64,000 nucleotides of DNA, taken from contig NZ_CP108529.1 of assembly GCF_036002945.1 (NCBI RefSeq), forward strand, positions 62,001 through 126,000, read 5' to 3'. The notes under the pieces were generated by a model. It had not been told where the DNA came from. It saw only the letters and a list, made by a program, of their open reading frames with translations, and did no database searches. Below, one piece after another: positions 36,460 through 44,530 of this stretch (the first letter of the stretch is position 1; each line of letters starts with the position of its first letter). Position numbers and translations under genes: made by a program. Source of the DNA: Streptomyces sp. NBC_01224. Lineage in GTDB: Bacteria > Actinomycetota > Actinomycetes > Streptomycetales > Streptomycetaceae.

Positions 36460-36990
36460 GATGAGGATCTCCTGAACGACAGCGAAGCCTCCTTCGAACG
36501 CCGGCTTGCCGAGCGCCTGGATGGCCTCGCCCCCGGCATCGCAGCGGAGGCCGAGCGCTGGATTCGGGTTCTGCATGACGGCGGCCCCCGCAGTCTGCCC
36601 CGGCAGCAGAGCACGGCCTGGCTCTACCTCACCGGGGCCCGTCCGGCACTGCTGGGCTGGTCAGACCGCTACGACCACCTGCGGGAGGTGACCCGCGAGG
36701 ATGCCCTCACCCACCTCAAGACCCTGCACGGCCACGACCGCCGAGACCAACTCGGCGCCCTGCGCTTTCTGTTCGCTTGGGCCAAGCGAACAGGCTTGAT
36801 CTTCCGCAATCCCACCAGCCGCATCAAGGTCGGCCAGAACAAGTACGGCGTGCCCCAACCGCTGGCGCCCGGCCAGATCGACCGCGGGCTCCTTACTGAA
36901 CTCGCGCCGCTCACCCTGGTCTTCGGGCACTTGACCGCCCATGCGTTGCGCACCGAGGCTACCGGGGGGGTGCGCTCGGCGAGCTGCCGG
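36460..36990 (+). pseudogene. Tyrosine-recombinase-like fragment
   Basis: In one plus-strand frame: FERRLAERLDGLAPGIAAEA, REVTREDALTHLKTLHGHDR, LRFLFAWAKRTGLIFRNPTS and LAPGQIDRGLLTELAP. This is a core-binding domain followed by the start of a catalytic domain of a site-specific integrase. It ends near TAHALRTEATGG without the R-H-R-Y catalytic set. A remnant, fused in frame to the hydrolase fragment by rearrangement. Confidence 0.6.
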
Positions 36991-37541
36991 AGAGTGCCAT
37001 TGTCGACGCCGTGCGATCGGCGAGGACCCAGCAGGCCAAGATCGTCCGGTTCTTAACCGCGGGGCCCACCAGCGCTGCGTGTACAGATCAACTCCAGTAA
37101 ACTGATCGTGTTTTAGGAAGTGGCAAGGCCGCGAGTCGACTGCGTGCGATGGCGGGAAGCACCAGATGTAGCCTGCGTTCGCCGTCCTCAACGGAGCTCT
37201 GATGTACCTGTTCATTTGTGTTCAGCGGGCTCCGCCCTGCGACCGTTGCCGGGGCCGGGAGTTGCGCGAGGGCCGGCCGGACGGACGACGCCGCCTGTGA
37301 GGATCGCGCCGTTGGAGCCTTGGCCGGGTCGGGCCATTCACCGGGCCACGTCTCGGCTTCGCAGTCGTTTGTCTGCGGTGCCACTTCTTCGCCCTGCATG
37401 AACGGTCCACACATTATTCACGAATTGCCACATTGTTACTCCTGTCCGCCAGTTCTCCGGAGGCCGCACTCATCCCCTATGGGGGAGTGAATCGCTGCGC
37501 CGCCTTCGAAGGCTCGACCCCGACCCCTAGGACCACCCTCC
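36991..37541. other. Intergenic region upstream of the conservon
   Basis: No convincing gene. It is locally A/T richer than its surroundings around 37085-37115 and 37405-37440, where the conservon promoter probably lies, but I cannot identify -35/-10 boxes with confidence. Confidence 0.45.
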
Positions 37542-38936
37542 GTGACCTTGTCCTCAATAATCGCCCTTGCCCTCGGCGTCTTGTCCCTCCTCCTAGCAGT
37601 CGGGGCGCTGCTCCTGGCACGCTCGCGCCGCAAACACGTACGACGGGGCAGAGACTTGTCCGCGGAGGCGCAGGCCGCCAATTCCCGTGCGCAGGCTGCC
37701 GAGGGCCGCGCCCGAACCGAGGTGCAGAACAGGCAGACCGCAGAGTCCCGCACGAAGGAACTCAATACCCGCGAGGCGGAGCTTCTCGACGAAGTGCGTC
37801 ACCTCGCCTCTGCGCGACTTCCCGCTGTCGCACTGCACCTGATCAGCTCTCATCACCCCGTCCCCGGACTGCTGCACAAGAGTCTCGCGGGGTCCGAGGC
37901 TGCACAGCTCCTCGACGCCCTGCCCGAAGCTGTTTCTGGCATCGTCCTCAAGGAGAGGCGCCGCATCGACGCCGCTGCTCGGGCTGCCCTGCGCGGTGCA
38001 ACTCAGGAGTCCCAGGCACTTTCCTACCGTCTGCAGACGAATATCGTGGGTCTACAGCACGAGTTCAGCGCGCCGCCCAGCCTGACGCGGAGCCTGCTTG
38101 AGTCCGACCACCTCAATGAGCAGAACCTGCGCCTCACGCAGAGAGCCGCCATCGTGTGCGGAGGCTGGCCGGGTCACGTCCGCAAGGACACTTACGTGAG
38201 CGAGGTCGTCAGTGGTGCCTCCTCACGACTGCGCGGCTTCGACCGCATCAACATCGTTTCTCGGCTGGGCCTTTCCAACATCGGCGTGGTCGGGCGCGCG
38301 GCCGAGCCTGTTGCTGTGGTCTGCGCCGAGCTGATGGCCAACGCACTGGAGCACTCCCGTGACGACCTCATGGTGGACGTCGGCCTGATCCAGACCGGCA
38401 ACGGCAGTGTGTGCATCACGATCGACGACGCCGGCAAGGGCATGACCTCAGAAGCGCTCGCCCGCGGCCGAAGTCTGATATCGGGTGAACAGCAGGAGGT
38501 GATGCTCCTCGAGCTCGGCGACCCGCCGTCCATGGGCTTCGCCGCCATCGGCCGTCTCGTCGCCGACTACGGCCTCCACGTCTCCATCGACACTTCCTCT
38601 CCCTATGGCGGGGTGCGCGCTGTGGTGTCCGTTCCCGAGAACTTGCTGACCTCGATCGACGAAAACGCCACACCTCCGTCGGTCATGGCTCCCCAACCCG
38701 CCGTGGCACCCCAGGCCCACAAGCGGCCCGCCACTGCCGACTCGCCCGCGCACTCGCCCGCGCCGACCGCCGCAGCGGAGCTGCCGCAGCGCCGCCGCCG
38801 TTTCTCAGCGACCGCCACCAATGATGACGCCGCCGCAGCAGCGCCCCGCCCCTTGGACCCGGAAAACACCGGTGCCATCTGGAGCGATTTCCAAAGTGGC
38901 CTCACCAGCGGCCGGTCCGCCACCGATTCGGAGTAA
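37542..38936 (+). CDS. cvnA: Conservon protein CvnA (membrane-anchored ATPase, kinase-like)
   Basis: 464 residues. One membrane segment at the N-terminus (SIIALALGVLSLLLAVGALL) is followed by an Ala/Arg-rich coiled stretch and a GHKL ATPase domain: N-box VVCAELMANALEHS, G1 box TIDDAGKGMT and GDPPSMGFAAIGRLVADYG. No HisKA dimerisation domain with phospho-acceptor His is seen, as usual for CvnA. The last ~90 residues are Pro/Ala rich and disordered. In S. coelicolor conservon Cvn9, CvnA-D form a membrane-associated complex likened to G-protein signalling. First gene of cvnABCDE here, GTG start, 5 nt before cvnB. Confidence 0.92.
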   Translation: MTLSSIIALALGVLSLLLAVGALLLARSRRKHVRRGRDLSAEAQAANSRAQAAEGRARTEVQNRQTAESRTKELNTREAELLDEVRHLASARLPAVALHLISSHHPVPGLLHKSLAGSEAAQLLDALPEAVSGIVLKERRRIDAAARAALRGATQESQALSYRLQTNIVGLQHEFSAPPSLTRSLLESDHLNEQNLRLTQRAAIVCGGWPGHVRKDTYVSEVVSGASSRLRGFDRINIVSRLGLSNIGVVGRAAEPVAVVCAELMANALEHSRDDLMVDVGLIQTGNGSVCITIDDAGKGMTSEALARGRSLISGEQQEVMLLELGDPPSMGFAAIGRLVADYGLHVSIDTSSPYGGVRAVVSVPENLLTSIDENATPPSVMAPQPAVAPQAHKRPATADSPAHSPAPTAAAELPQRRRRFSATATNDDAAAAAPRPLDPENTGAIWSDFQSGLTSGRSATDSE

Positions 38937-38941
38937 ACACT

Positions 38942-39379
38942 GTGACCATGCCTGAAGCCCACGAAGAGACCGGCCCGTCCGCCTGGGTCCTGAAGCCCAT
39001 CACCGAAATCCGTGGCGTCCGGCACGCCCTGACCATGACTCTCGACGGGATGGTCCAGGTCACCTCCGAGAACCTCACCAAGGACGAGGCAGACGGCATA
39101 GGTGCGATGACTGCCGCGCTGCACTCCGCCTCTCGCGCCGCCACCAACGCCGTTTTGGGAGCCCCTCCAAGCACTCCACTCACGACCGTCACCTCACACA
39201 ACGATCGGGGTACCTACATGGTCATGCCGGTCGGCGAAGGAACCAACACCCTGATCGCGGCAGCGGGCGATGAGGACATGCCCATGGGGGTGGTCGCGGC
39301 CACCATGGCCCGCCAGGCAATGAAACTCGGGGAACAGATCATGTCCGTTCCCGCCCGTACCAGCGACGGGACGTCATGA
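38942..39379 (+). CDS. cvnB: Conservon protein CvnB (roadblock/LC7)
   Basis: 145 residues from GTG 38942 (ATG 38948 two codons later is an alternative). Roadblock/LC7 fold: VRHALTMTLDGMVQVTSENL at the first strands and EGTNTLIAAAGDEDMPMGVV in the last part. Roadblock proteins in other bacteria act on small GTPases; here the GTPase is CvnD. The stop overlaps the start of cvnC by 4 nt (ATGA, 39376-39379). Confidence 0.9.
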   Translation: MTMPEAHEETGPSAWVLKPITEIRGVRHALTMTLDGMVQVTSENLTKDEADGIGAMTAALHSASRAATNAVLGAPPSTPLTTVTSHNDRGTYMVMPVGEGTNTLIAAAGDEDMPMGVVAATMARQAMKLGEQIMSVPARTSDGTS

Positions 39380-39759
39380 GCCGCGGCCAGGAACAGCGAC
39401 GGCTGCTGCCGGCCTACCTTGCGACCGGAACCAGCCCCGGCACCGGCCTCTCGGGCACCCTCGATTCGCTGGCCGCTCTGCGTGCCAGTGGTCTGCCCCT
39501 CGCCAGGTACCACACGGCGGTGCACCAGCGCGTGATCGAGCTGCTTACCGACGGATCTCTCAGCGTCGTCGAACTGGCCGGCTATCTCGGCCTCCCGGTC
39601 AGCGTGACTCTGGTGCTCGCCGAACAACTTGTCACTGACGGTCAGTTAAAAGCCAGCGTCCCGATTCCGGACGCTCTCCGCGCGTCGAACGATGGCCGAC
39701 CGTCGAAAGAAGTTCTGGAAGAGGTTCTGAGTGGACTCCACGCTCTCCTTGCCGCCTAG
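39376..39759 (+). CDS. cvnC: Conservon protein CvnC (DUF742), contains a TTA codon
   Basis: 127 residues of the DUF742 family: LLPAYLATGTSP, then a winged-helix-like part with HQRVIELLTDGSLSVVELAG and LVTDGQLKASVPIPD. Codon 91 (39646-39648, Leu of DGQLKA) is TTA, the rare codon read by the bldA tRNA in Streptomyces, so translation may need that developmental tRNA. cvnD begins 29 nt before its stop, so a block here could also lower cvnD and cvnE. Confidence 0.9.
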   Translation: MSRGQEQRRLLPAYLATGTSPGTGLSGTLDSLAALRASGLPLARYHTAVHQRVIELLTDGSLSVVELAGYLGLPVSVTLVLAEQLVTDGQLKASVPIPDALRASNDGRPSKEVLEEVLSGLHALLAA

Positions 39760-40351
39760 CTCGCCTCCCGTCTACCTGCCTGAGGGAGAACACCGAAGGA
39801 TCAAGATCCTCGTTGCCGGCCCGCTCGGTATCGGCAAGACGACCGTAGTCAAGTCGCTGTCGCAGATTCCGACACTGCACACCGACGAGGTCATGACGAA
39901 CGCGGCGGTCGCTACCGATGACCTCAGTCACGATGTCCTGCGTGACAAAACCACCACCACGGTCGCCATCGACTTCGGCCGTCTGACTCTGCCAGGCGAC
40001 AAGATCGTTCTGTACCTGTACGGAACTCCCGGGCAGCGCCGCTTCCTTCCTCTGTGGGAAGGCATCGCGTTCGGAGCACTTGGTGCCCTCGTCCTGGTCG
40101 ACACCCGGCGGCTCAAGGACTCCTGGGAAGTGATGGAACTCATCGAGGAGCGCGGTTTGCCGTACGCCGTCGCTGTCAATGTCTTCCCTGACTCACCCAA
40201 ATACGACTTGGCGCTCATCCGTTCGAAGCTCGACCTCGCCCCAGAGACCCCACTGGTCACCTGTGACGCACGGGAGAAGAACAGCGGCCTCCACGCCCTC
40301 ATCCAACTGACCGCCCATTCCATATCCGTTGCCGGAGTCGAAGCCTCGTGA
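39731..40351 (+). CDS. cvnD: Conservon protein CvnD (Rab-like small GTPase)
   Basis: 206 residues. P-loop GPLGIGKTTVVKSL near residue 30, a conserved Thr region TTTTVAIDFGR, and the G3-equivalent YLYGTPGQRRF in place of a plain D-x-x-G, as in other CvnD/MglA-like GTPases. The G4 site reads AVNVFPDS, not NKxD, so guanine specificity may be unusual or relaxed. It starts inside cvnC (29-nt overlap) and its stop overlaps the start of cvnE as GTGA. Confidence 0.92.
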   Translation: MDSTLSLPPSSPPVYLPEGEHRRIKILVAGPLGIGKTTVVKSLSQIPTLHTDEVMTNAAVATDDLSHDVLRDKTTTTVAIDFGRLTLPGDKIVLYLYGTPGQRRFLPLWEGIAFGALGALVLVDTRRLKDSWEVMELIEERGLPYAVAVNVFPDSPKYDLALIRSKLDLAPETPLVTCDAREKNSGLHALIQLTAHSISVAGVEAS

Positions 40352-41640
40352 CGCTCACACCAGCCGAAGCACCTGTGTCCCTGCATGGGGCCGAACACGC
40401 CGCGAACCCGCAGCGCAGCTATGAACTGCTGCGCCGGCAGGGGCCGGTCGGCGTAGCCGAGGTGGCCCCCGGTGTCGTGGTCAACCTGGTCACCGACTAC
40501 CGGGCCGCCCTAGACCTCCTCCAGGACTCCGATACGTGGACCAAGGACACCCGGAGCTGGCTGCCGCAGGTGCCGGAGGACAGCCCGATCCGGCCCCTGG
40601 TGGAGTGGCGGCCGAGTCTGTTCTTCGCCGACGGCGAGGCGCACGCGCACCTGCGACGTGTGATCACGGACAGCTTCGGTCTCCTGGACCCCCATGATGT
40701 GCGCGTCCTGACATTCCGCTATGCCGACACGCTGCTCCAGGAATTCGCTGATACCGGGACGGTCGACCTCGTCCGCCAGTACGCGCAGCAGCTGCCCCTG
40801 ATGGTCTTCAACGCTCTGTTCGGTATGCCGGACGAGGAAGGGCCTCGGCTTGTGTGGGCGCTCGAGGCGATGATGGACAGTGATCCGGAGAAACAGGCAG
40901 CGGGCGCACAGTCGTTCGGCGCCTACCTCGAAACCCTCTACGGGACCAAGGCGGCACAGCGCGGCCACGACTTGACCTCCTGGTTCATCGATCACCCCAA
41001 TGGGCTGAGCCAGGAAGAGGCCGTCAACCAGGTCCTCATCACCCTCGGGGCCGGGAACGAGCCACTGTGCAACCTCATTGCCAACACGCTCGTCCGCATG
41101 CTCAGCGACGACCGCTATTTCGGCACCCTGACCACCGGAAGCCTGCCCATCCAGCACGCCATCGATGATGCGCTGTGGCACGACGCGCCGCTGGCCAACT
41201 ACAGCGTCCACTTCCCCAAGAAGGACGTGACCTTCCACGGCGCTCGCATCCCCGCAGGCTCGCCCGTCATGGTGTCGTACGCCGCCGCCAACACCTGCCC
41301 CCACTCAGGCGTGCCGGCGGACGGCTATCGCTCTGGGAAAAAGGCGCACCTGGCCTTCGCTGCAGGGCCCCATGCGTGTCCCGCCCGTGACGTCGCCACG
41401 CTGATCGCCACCGCCGCCATCGAGAGGCTCCTGACCTACCTGCCGGACATCGAACTGGACGTTCCCGCCGACAGGCTGACCTACCGCCCTGGGGCTGTCC
41501 ACCGGACGCTCACCGCGCTCCCGGCCCGGTTCACCCCGCTGACGCCCGACGCCAACGGGGCCACCCCCTGGAGCCGGAGCCCCTCCCGCCCCGAGCGGGA
41601 CACGCCATTGGCCCCGACGTCAGGCAGCGCTAAGGCGTAG
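40348..41640 (+). CDS. cvnE: CYP157-like cytochrome P450 of the conservon (CvnE), no ExxR motif
   Basis: 430 residues. The heme ligand is C344 in AFAAGPHACPARD. The I-helix reads TLGAGNEPLCNLIANTL, without the usual acid-Thr pair. At the K-helix, where almost all P450s have E-x-x-R, this protein reads DDALWHDAP (D273-D274-A-L-W277). Loss of the motif is known for the CYP157 family (EQSLW in S. coelicolor CYP157C1), and many conservons end with a CYP157 gene. Whether such proteins oxidise anything or act as sensors is not settled. The start overlaps cvnD by 4 nt. Confidence 0.9.
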   Translation: MTLTPAEAPVSLHGAEHAANPQRSYELLRRQGPVGVAEVAPGVVVNLVTDYRAALDLLQDSDTWTKDTRSWLPQVPEDSPIRPLVEWRPSLFFADGEAHAHLRRVITDSFGLLDPHDVRVLTFRYADTLLQEFADTGTVDLVRQYAQQLPLMVFNALFGMPDEEGPRLVWALEAMMDSDPEKQAAGAQSFGAYLETLYGTKAAQRGHDLTSWFIDHPNGLSQEEAVNQVLITLGAGNEPLCNLIANTLVRMLSDDRYFGTLTTGSLPIQHAIDDALWHDAPLANYSVHFPKKDVTFHGARIPAGSPVMVSYAAANTCPHSGVPADGYRSGKKAHLAFAAGPHACPARDVATLIATAAIERLLTYLPDIELDVPADRLTYRPGAVHRTLTALPARFTPLTPDANGATPWSRSPSRPERDTPLAPTSGSAKA

Positions 41641-41668
41641 AAGCCCTCCCACCTGCCGTCGATCGTCG

Positions 41669-41713
41669 TGTCGCGGTGGTGCCGCCCGGAAGCCGGCCGA
41701 CACCACCGCGACA
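41669..41713 (+). terminator. Hairpin between the conservon and diterpene genes
   Basis: TGTCGCGGTGGTG at 41669-41681 pairs perfectly with CACCACCGCGACA at 41701-41713, a 13-bp stem with a 19-nt loop, in the 164-bp gap between cvnE and the prenyl synthase. It could end the conservon transcript or limit read-through into the pathway genes. Confidence 0.6.
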
Positions 41714-41804
41714 GCCCCAGGGAGGAGACGCGGGTCCGTGGCCCCGTCCTCTGCAACAACGGAACCGCGACGACGGTTCTCGAACGAAAGAGGATCAACC
41801 GCCG

Positions 41805-42884
41805 GTGACACAAACCCTTCCTCCGGGACTGCCCGACCTCACTTCCCTACGACAGCAGGTGGGCGCGGCTCTGACCGGATTCCTGGACACCAAGGAAAGT
41901 GCTGCACCAGGAACCGAGCTGCTCTACCTGACCACCGCCCTGCGCGGACTCCTGACCGGCGGAAAACGTTTTCGGTCCCTGCTGTGCCTGTACGGATGGC
42001 AAGCCGCCGGAGCAACAGGCGACATGACTGCTGCCGTCCGCGCTGCCGCCAGCCTCGAACTTTTCCAAGTGTTCGCCCTGGTACACGACGACGTGATGGA
42101 TGACAGCGACATCCGTCGCGGCCAGCCGTCCGCCCACCGGGCACTGGCCACCGCGTATACCGACGGCGGCGGCCCGGGCAGCAGGGCCGAGGCGCACGGA
42201 CTGGGCGCGGCCGTCCTCCTCGGAGACCTGGCCCTGGTGTGGTCCGATGAACTGCTCCGCACAGCGGACCTCAGTCCGGGGCGACTGGCACAGGTGCTAC
42301 CCCTGGTGGCCGAAATGCGGAGCGAGGTCATGTACGGCCAGCTCCTGGATCTGCAGACCACCGGCCGCCTTGCCGGCGACGTGGATACGGCACTGCACGT
42401 TATTCGATACAAGACGGCTAAATACACCATAGAACGGCCCCTGCACATAGGGGCGGCAGTGGCCGGAGCGACCCCGCCCGTACTCGATGCTTGCACCGCC
42501 TTCGGCATACCGCTAGGAGAAGCGTTTCAGCTGCGGGACGACCTGCTCGGGGTCTTCGGTGATCCGGCAAAGACAGGCAAACCAATACTGGACGACCTGC
42601 GCGAGGGCAAGGCCACCGTCCTGATGGCGCTCGCGGTCCAGCGAGCCTCCACGGCCGAACTGAAAACGCTGCGCGAGCTCGTCGGCCGAAGCGACCTCAA
42701 CGAGGAACATGCGGCCGCGGTCCGCACGATCCTGAACTCCACCGGCGCCCGGCAGACCGTGGAGGAAATGATCACCACACGACGGGCGGCAGCCCTCGCC
42801 GCCCTGGACAACGCTCCCTTCCCGGGAAGTGCCACAGCCTCCCTGCGCCGACTCGCCCGGGACGCAACGGCCAGGCAGACATAG
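41805..42884 (+). CDS. Polyprenyl (probably geranylgeranyl) diphosphate synthase
   Basis: 359 residues from GTG 41805 with AAAGAGGA about 11 nt upstream. The first Asp-rich motif is VHDDVMDDSDIRRG (D95-D96...), the second LRDDLLGVFGDPAKTGKP (D245-D246), with the substrate-binding GGKRFRSLLCLYG. This is a short-chain trans-prenyltransferase condensing IPP with allylic diphosphates. Residues before the first motif (FQVFAL) fit a C20 product, and the next gene needs GGPP; both are inference. First gene of the diterpene set; the stop is 47 nt before the cyclase gene. Confidence 0.92.
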   Translation: MTQTLPPGLPDLTSLRQQVGAALTGFLDTKESAAPGTELLYLTTALRGLLTGGKRFRSLLCLYGWQAAGATGDMTAAVRAAASLELFQVFALVHDDVMDDSDIRRGQPSAHRALATAYTDGGGPGSRAEAHGLGAAVLLGDLALVWSDELLRTADLSPGRLAQVLPLVAEMRSEVMYGQLLDLQTTGRLAGDVDTALHVIRYKTAKYTIERPLHIGAAVAGATPPVLDACTAFGIPLGEAFQLRDDLLGVFGDPAKTGKPILDDLREGKATVLMALAVQRASTAELKTLRELVGRSDLNEEHAAAVRTILNSTGARQTVEEMITTRRAAALAALDNAPFPGSATASLRRLARDATARQT

Positions 42885-42931
42885 GGCATCGCCGCACACC
42901 GTCATCACAACCCCGAGGAGGAAGTCGCCCC

Positions 42932-44530
42932 ATGAGCATCAGCACACCCATCGGCACGTCCTACGCCGAACGAGCCACCAGCCTGGTGGCCAGGGTCGAC
43001 CAGGACAGATGGGGAAGCGTCCGCCCCTCCCTGTACGAAACAGCCCGCGTCCTCTCGGCAGCGCCGTGGCTGCCCGGGGAGCCACTGCGGATCTCGTACC
43101 TGTTGGAACAGCAGGCGCCCGACGGCAGTTGGGGGGAGGGACCGCTGCCCTACCGGCTCCTGCCGACACTCAGCGGGGTGGAGGCCGCACTGGCGGTCCT
43201 GCGAAGGGGCACCACGTCCGCAGAGGTCACCGGCCGGCTCACGGCCGCGGTGAACAGGGGCCTCGACGTACTGCGATCACTGCCACCGGTGTGCCCGTGG
43301 CCGGACACGGCCGCAGCAGAAATACTCGTACCCAGCCTGGTAGCCGAGATCAACGAGAAGCTGAACTCCCTGACCACCGGCGAGCACACGCCGGATTTCG
43401 GTGGCCTCCGGCTGTCGGTTCCGGGCGGCTTCCACGCGTCGGCACCTGCTCGCGTGGCCGGCCGGTACGAGTCGGCGGGCAGCCTACCCGTCAAGTTTCA
43501 CCACACGTTCGAAGGCATAGACGGCTACATACCGCTCTCTCTCGTCCCTGACATCGAAGGCCTGCTGGGCAGCTCGCCGGCCGCCACTGCGGCGCGGGCA
43601 ACGCGGTCACCTGCTACTACCGCTCAGGCCGTCGCCGACCTCACCGCAGTGGCGCAGCGCTACGGCGGTCTCTTCCCCGAGGCCGCGCCCCTCCGCGTGG
43701 TCGAACGGCTATGGGTCGCCGCCGCGCTGGCGCGCGCCCACCTGCCCGCTGCCGCTCTTCCCACTGTCCGCGGGTGGGCCGAGGAGATCTACGATCCTCA
43801 AGGCGTGCGCGGTGCGCCCGGCCTCATGACCGATGCCGACGACACCGCTATGGCGGTGCTGGTTGCCTCGCTCGTCGGCCTGCCGTACGACCCGGCACCG
43901 CTGGACCTGTTCCACAACGGCAGCCACTACGACTGCTACATCGGCGAGGACACCGGATCGGTCACCGCGAACGCCCACGCCCTCCAGGCCCTCGTGAGCT
44001 ATCTGCGGCACTACCCGACGGCAGAGCACACATACGGCCCCCGAGCGGCGAAGCTGTGCGACTGGCTGGCCGACCAGCAGCAACCCGAAGGACATTGGAC
44101 CGACAAGTGGCACGCCTCCCCCTACTACGCCACCGCGCGAAGCGTCACCGCGCTCGCACAGTACGGCGGCCACCACGCGTCCAGGGCCGTCCAGAGCGCC
44201 GCCGCGTGGACAACTGACACTCAGCGCGCCGACGGCTCCTGGGGCGTGTGGGGCAGCACTGTCGAAGAAACCGCATACGCCGTCAAAATCCTGCTGAGCG
44301 CCGCCACCCCCACACCGCAACCGCAGCAGAACCGGGCCCTGGACCTTGCCGAAACGTACCTGCACGCCGCCTCGCACCCCGGCCACCAGCACCCCGCCCT
44401 GTGGCACGACAAAACCCTGTACGCGCCCACCGCAGTGATCGAAGCGGAGGTGCTCGCTGCACAAGAGTTGCTGCGGGCACGTCGCGCAGCCGCATGTACA
44501 GAAGCAGATATGGAAAGGACGGACGCGTGA
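42932..44530 (+). CDS. Class II diterpene cyclase (copalyl diphosphate synthase-like)
   Basis: 532 residues. The class II acid motif is D301-A302-D303-D304 (MTDADDTAMAVL), which protonates the terminal double bond of GGPP to make a bicyclic (labdane-type) diphosphate. A QW-like turn QQAPDGSWGEG is near residue 52 and GSWGVWGSTVEETAYAV near the end. No DDxxD is present, so it has no class I activity of its own. GAGGAGGAAG sits about 8 nt before the ATG. The length is normal for bacterial enzymes. The P450 gene overlaps its stop (GTGA, 44527-44530). Stereochemistry of the product cannot be told. Confidence 0.92.
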   Translation: MSISTPIGTSYAERATSLVARVDQDRWGSVRPSLYETARVLSAAPWLPGEPLRISYLLEQQAPDGSWGEGPLPYRLLPTLSGVEAALAVLRRGTTSAEVTGRLTAAVNRGLDVLRSLPPVCPWPDTAAAEILVPSLVAEINEKLNSLTTGEHTPDFGGLRLSVPGGFHASAPARVAGRYESAGSLPVKFHHTFEGIDGYIPLSLVPDIEGLLGSSPAATAARATRSPATTAQAVADLTAVAQRYGGLFPEAAPLRVVERLWVAAALARAHLPAAALPTVRGWAEEIYDPQGVRGAPGLMTDADDTAMAVLVASLVGLPYDPAPLDLFHNGSHYDCYIGEDTGSVTANAHALQALVSYLRHYPTAEHTYGPRAAKLCDWLADQQQPEGHWTDKWHASPYYATARSVTALAQYGGHHASRAVQSAAAWTTDTQRADGSWGVWGSTVEETAYAVKILLSAATPTPQPQQNRALDLAETYLHAASHPGHQHPALWHDKTLYAPTAVIEAEVLAAQELLRARRAAACTEADMERTDA

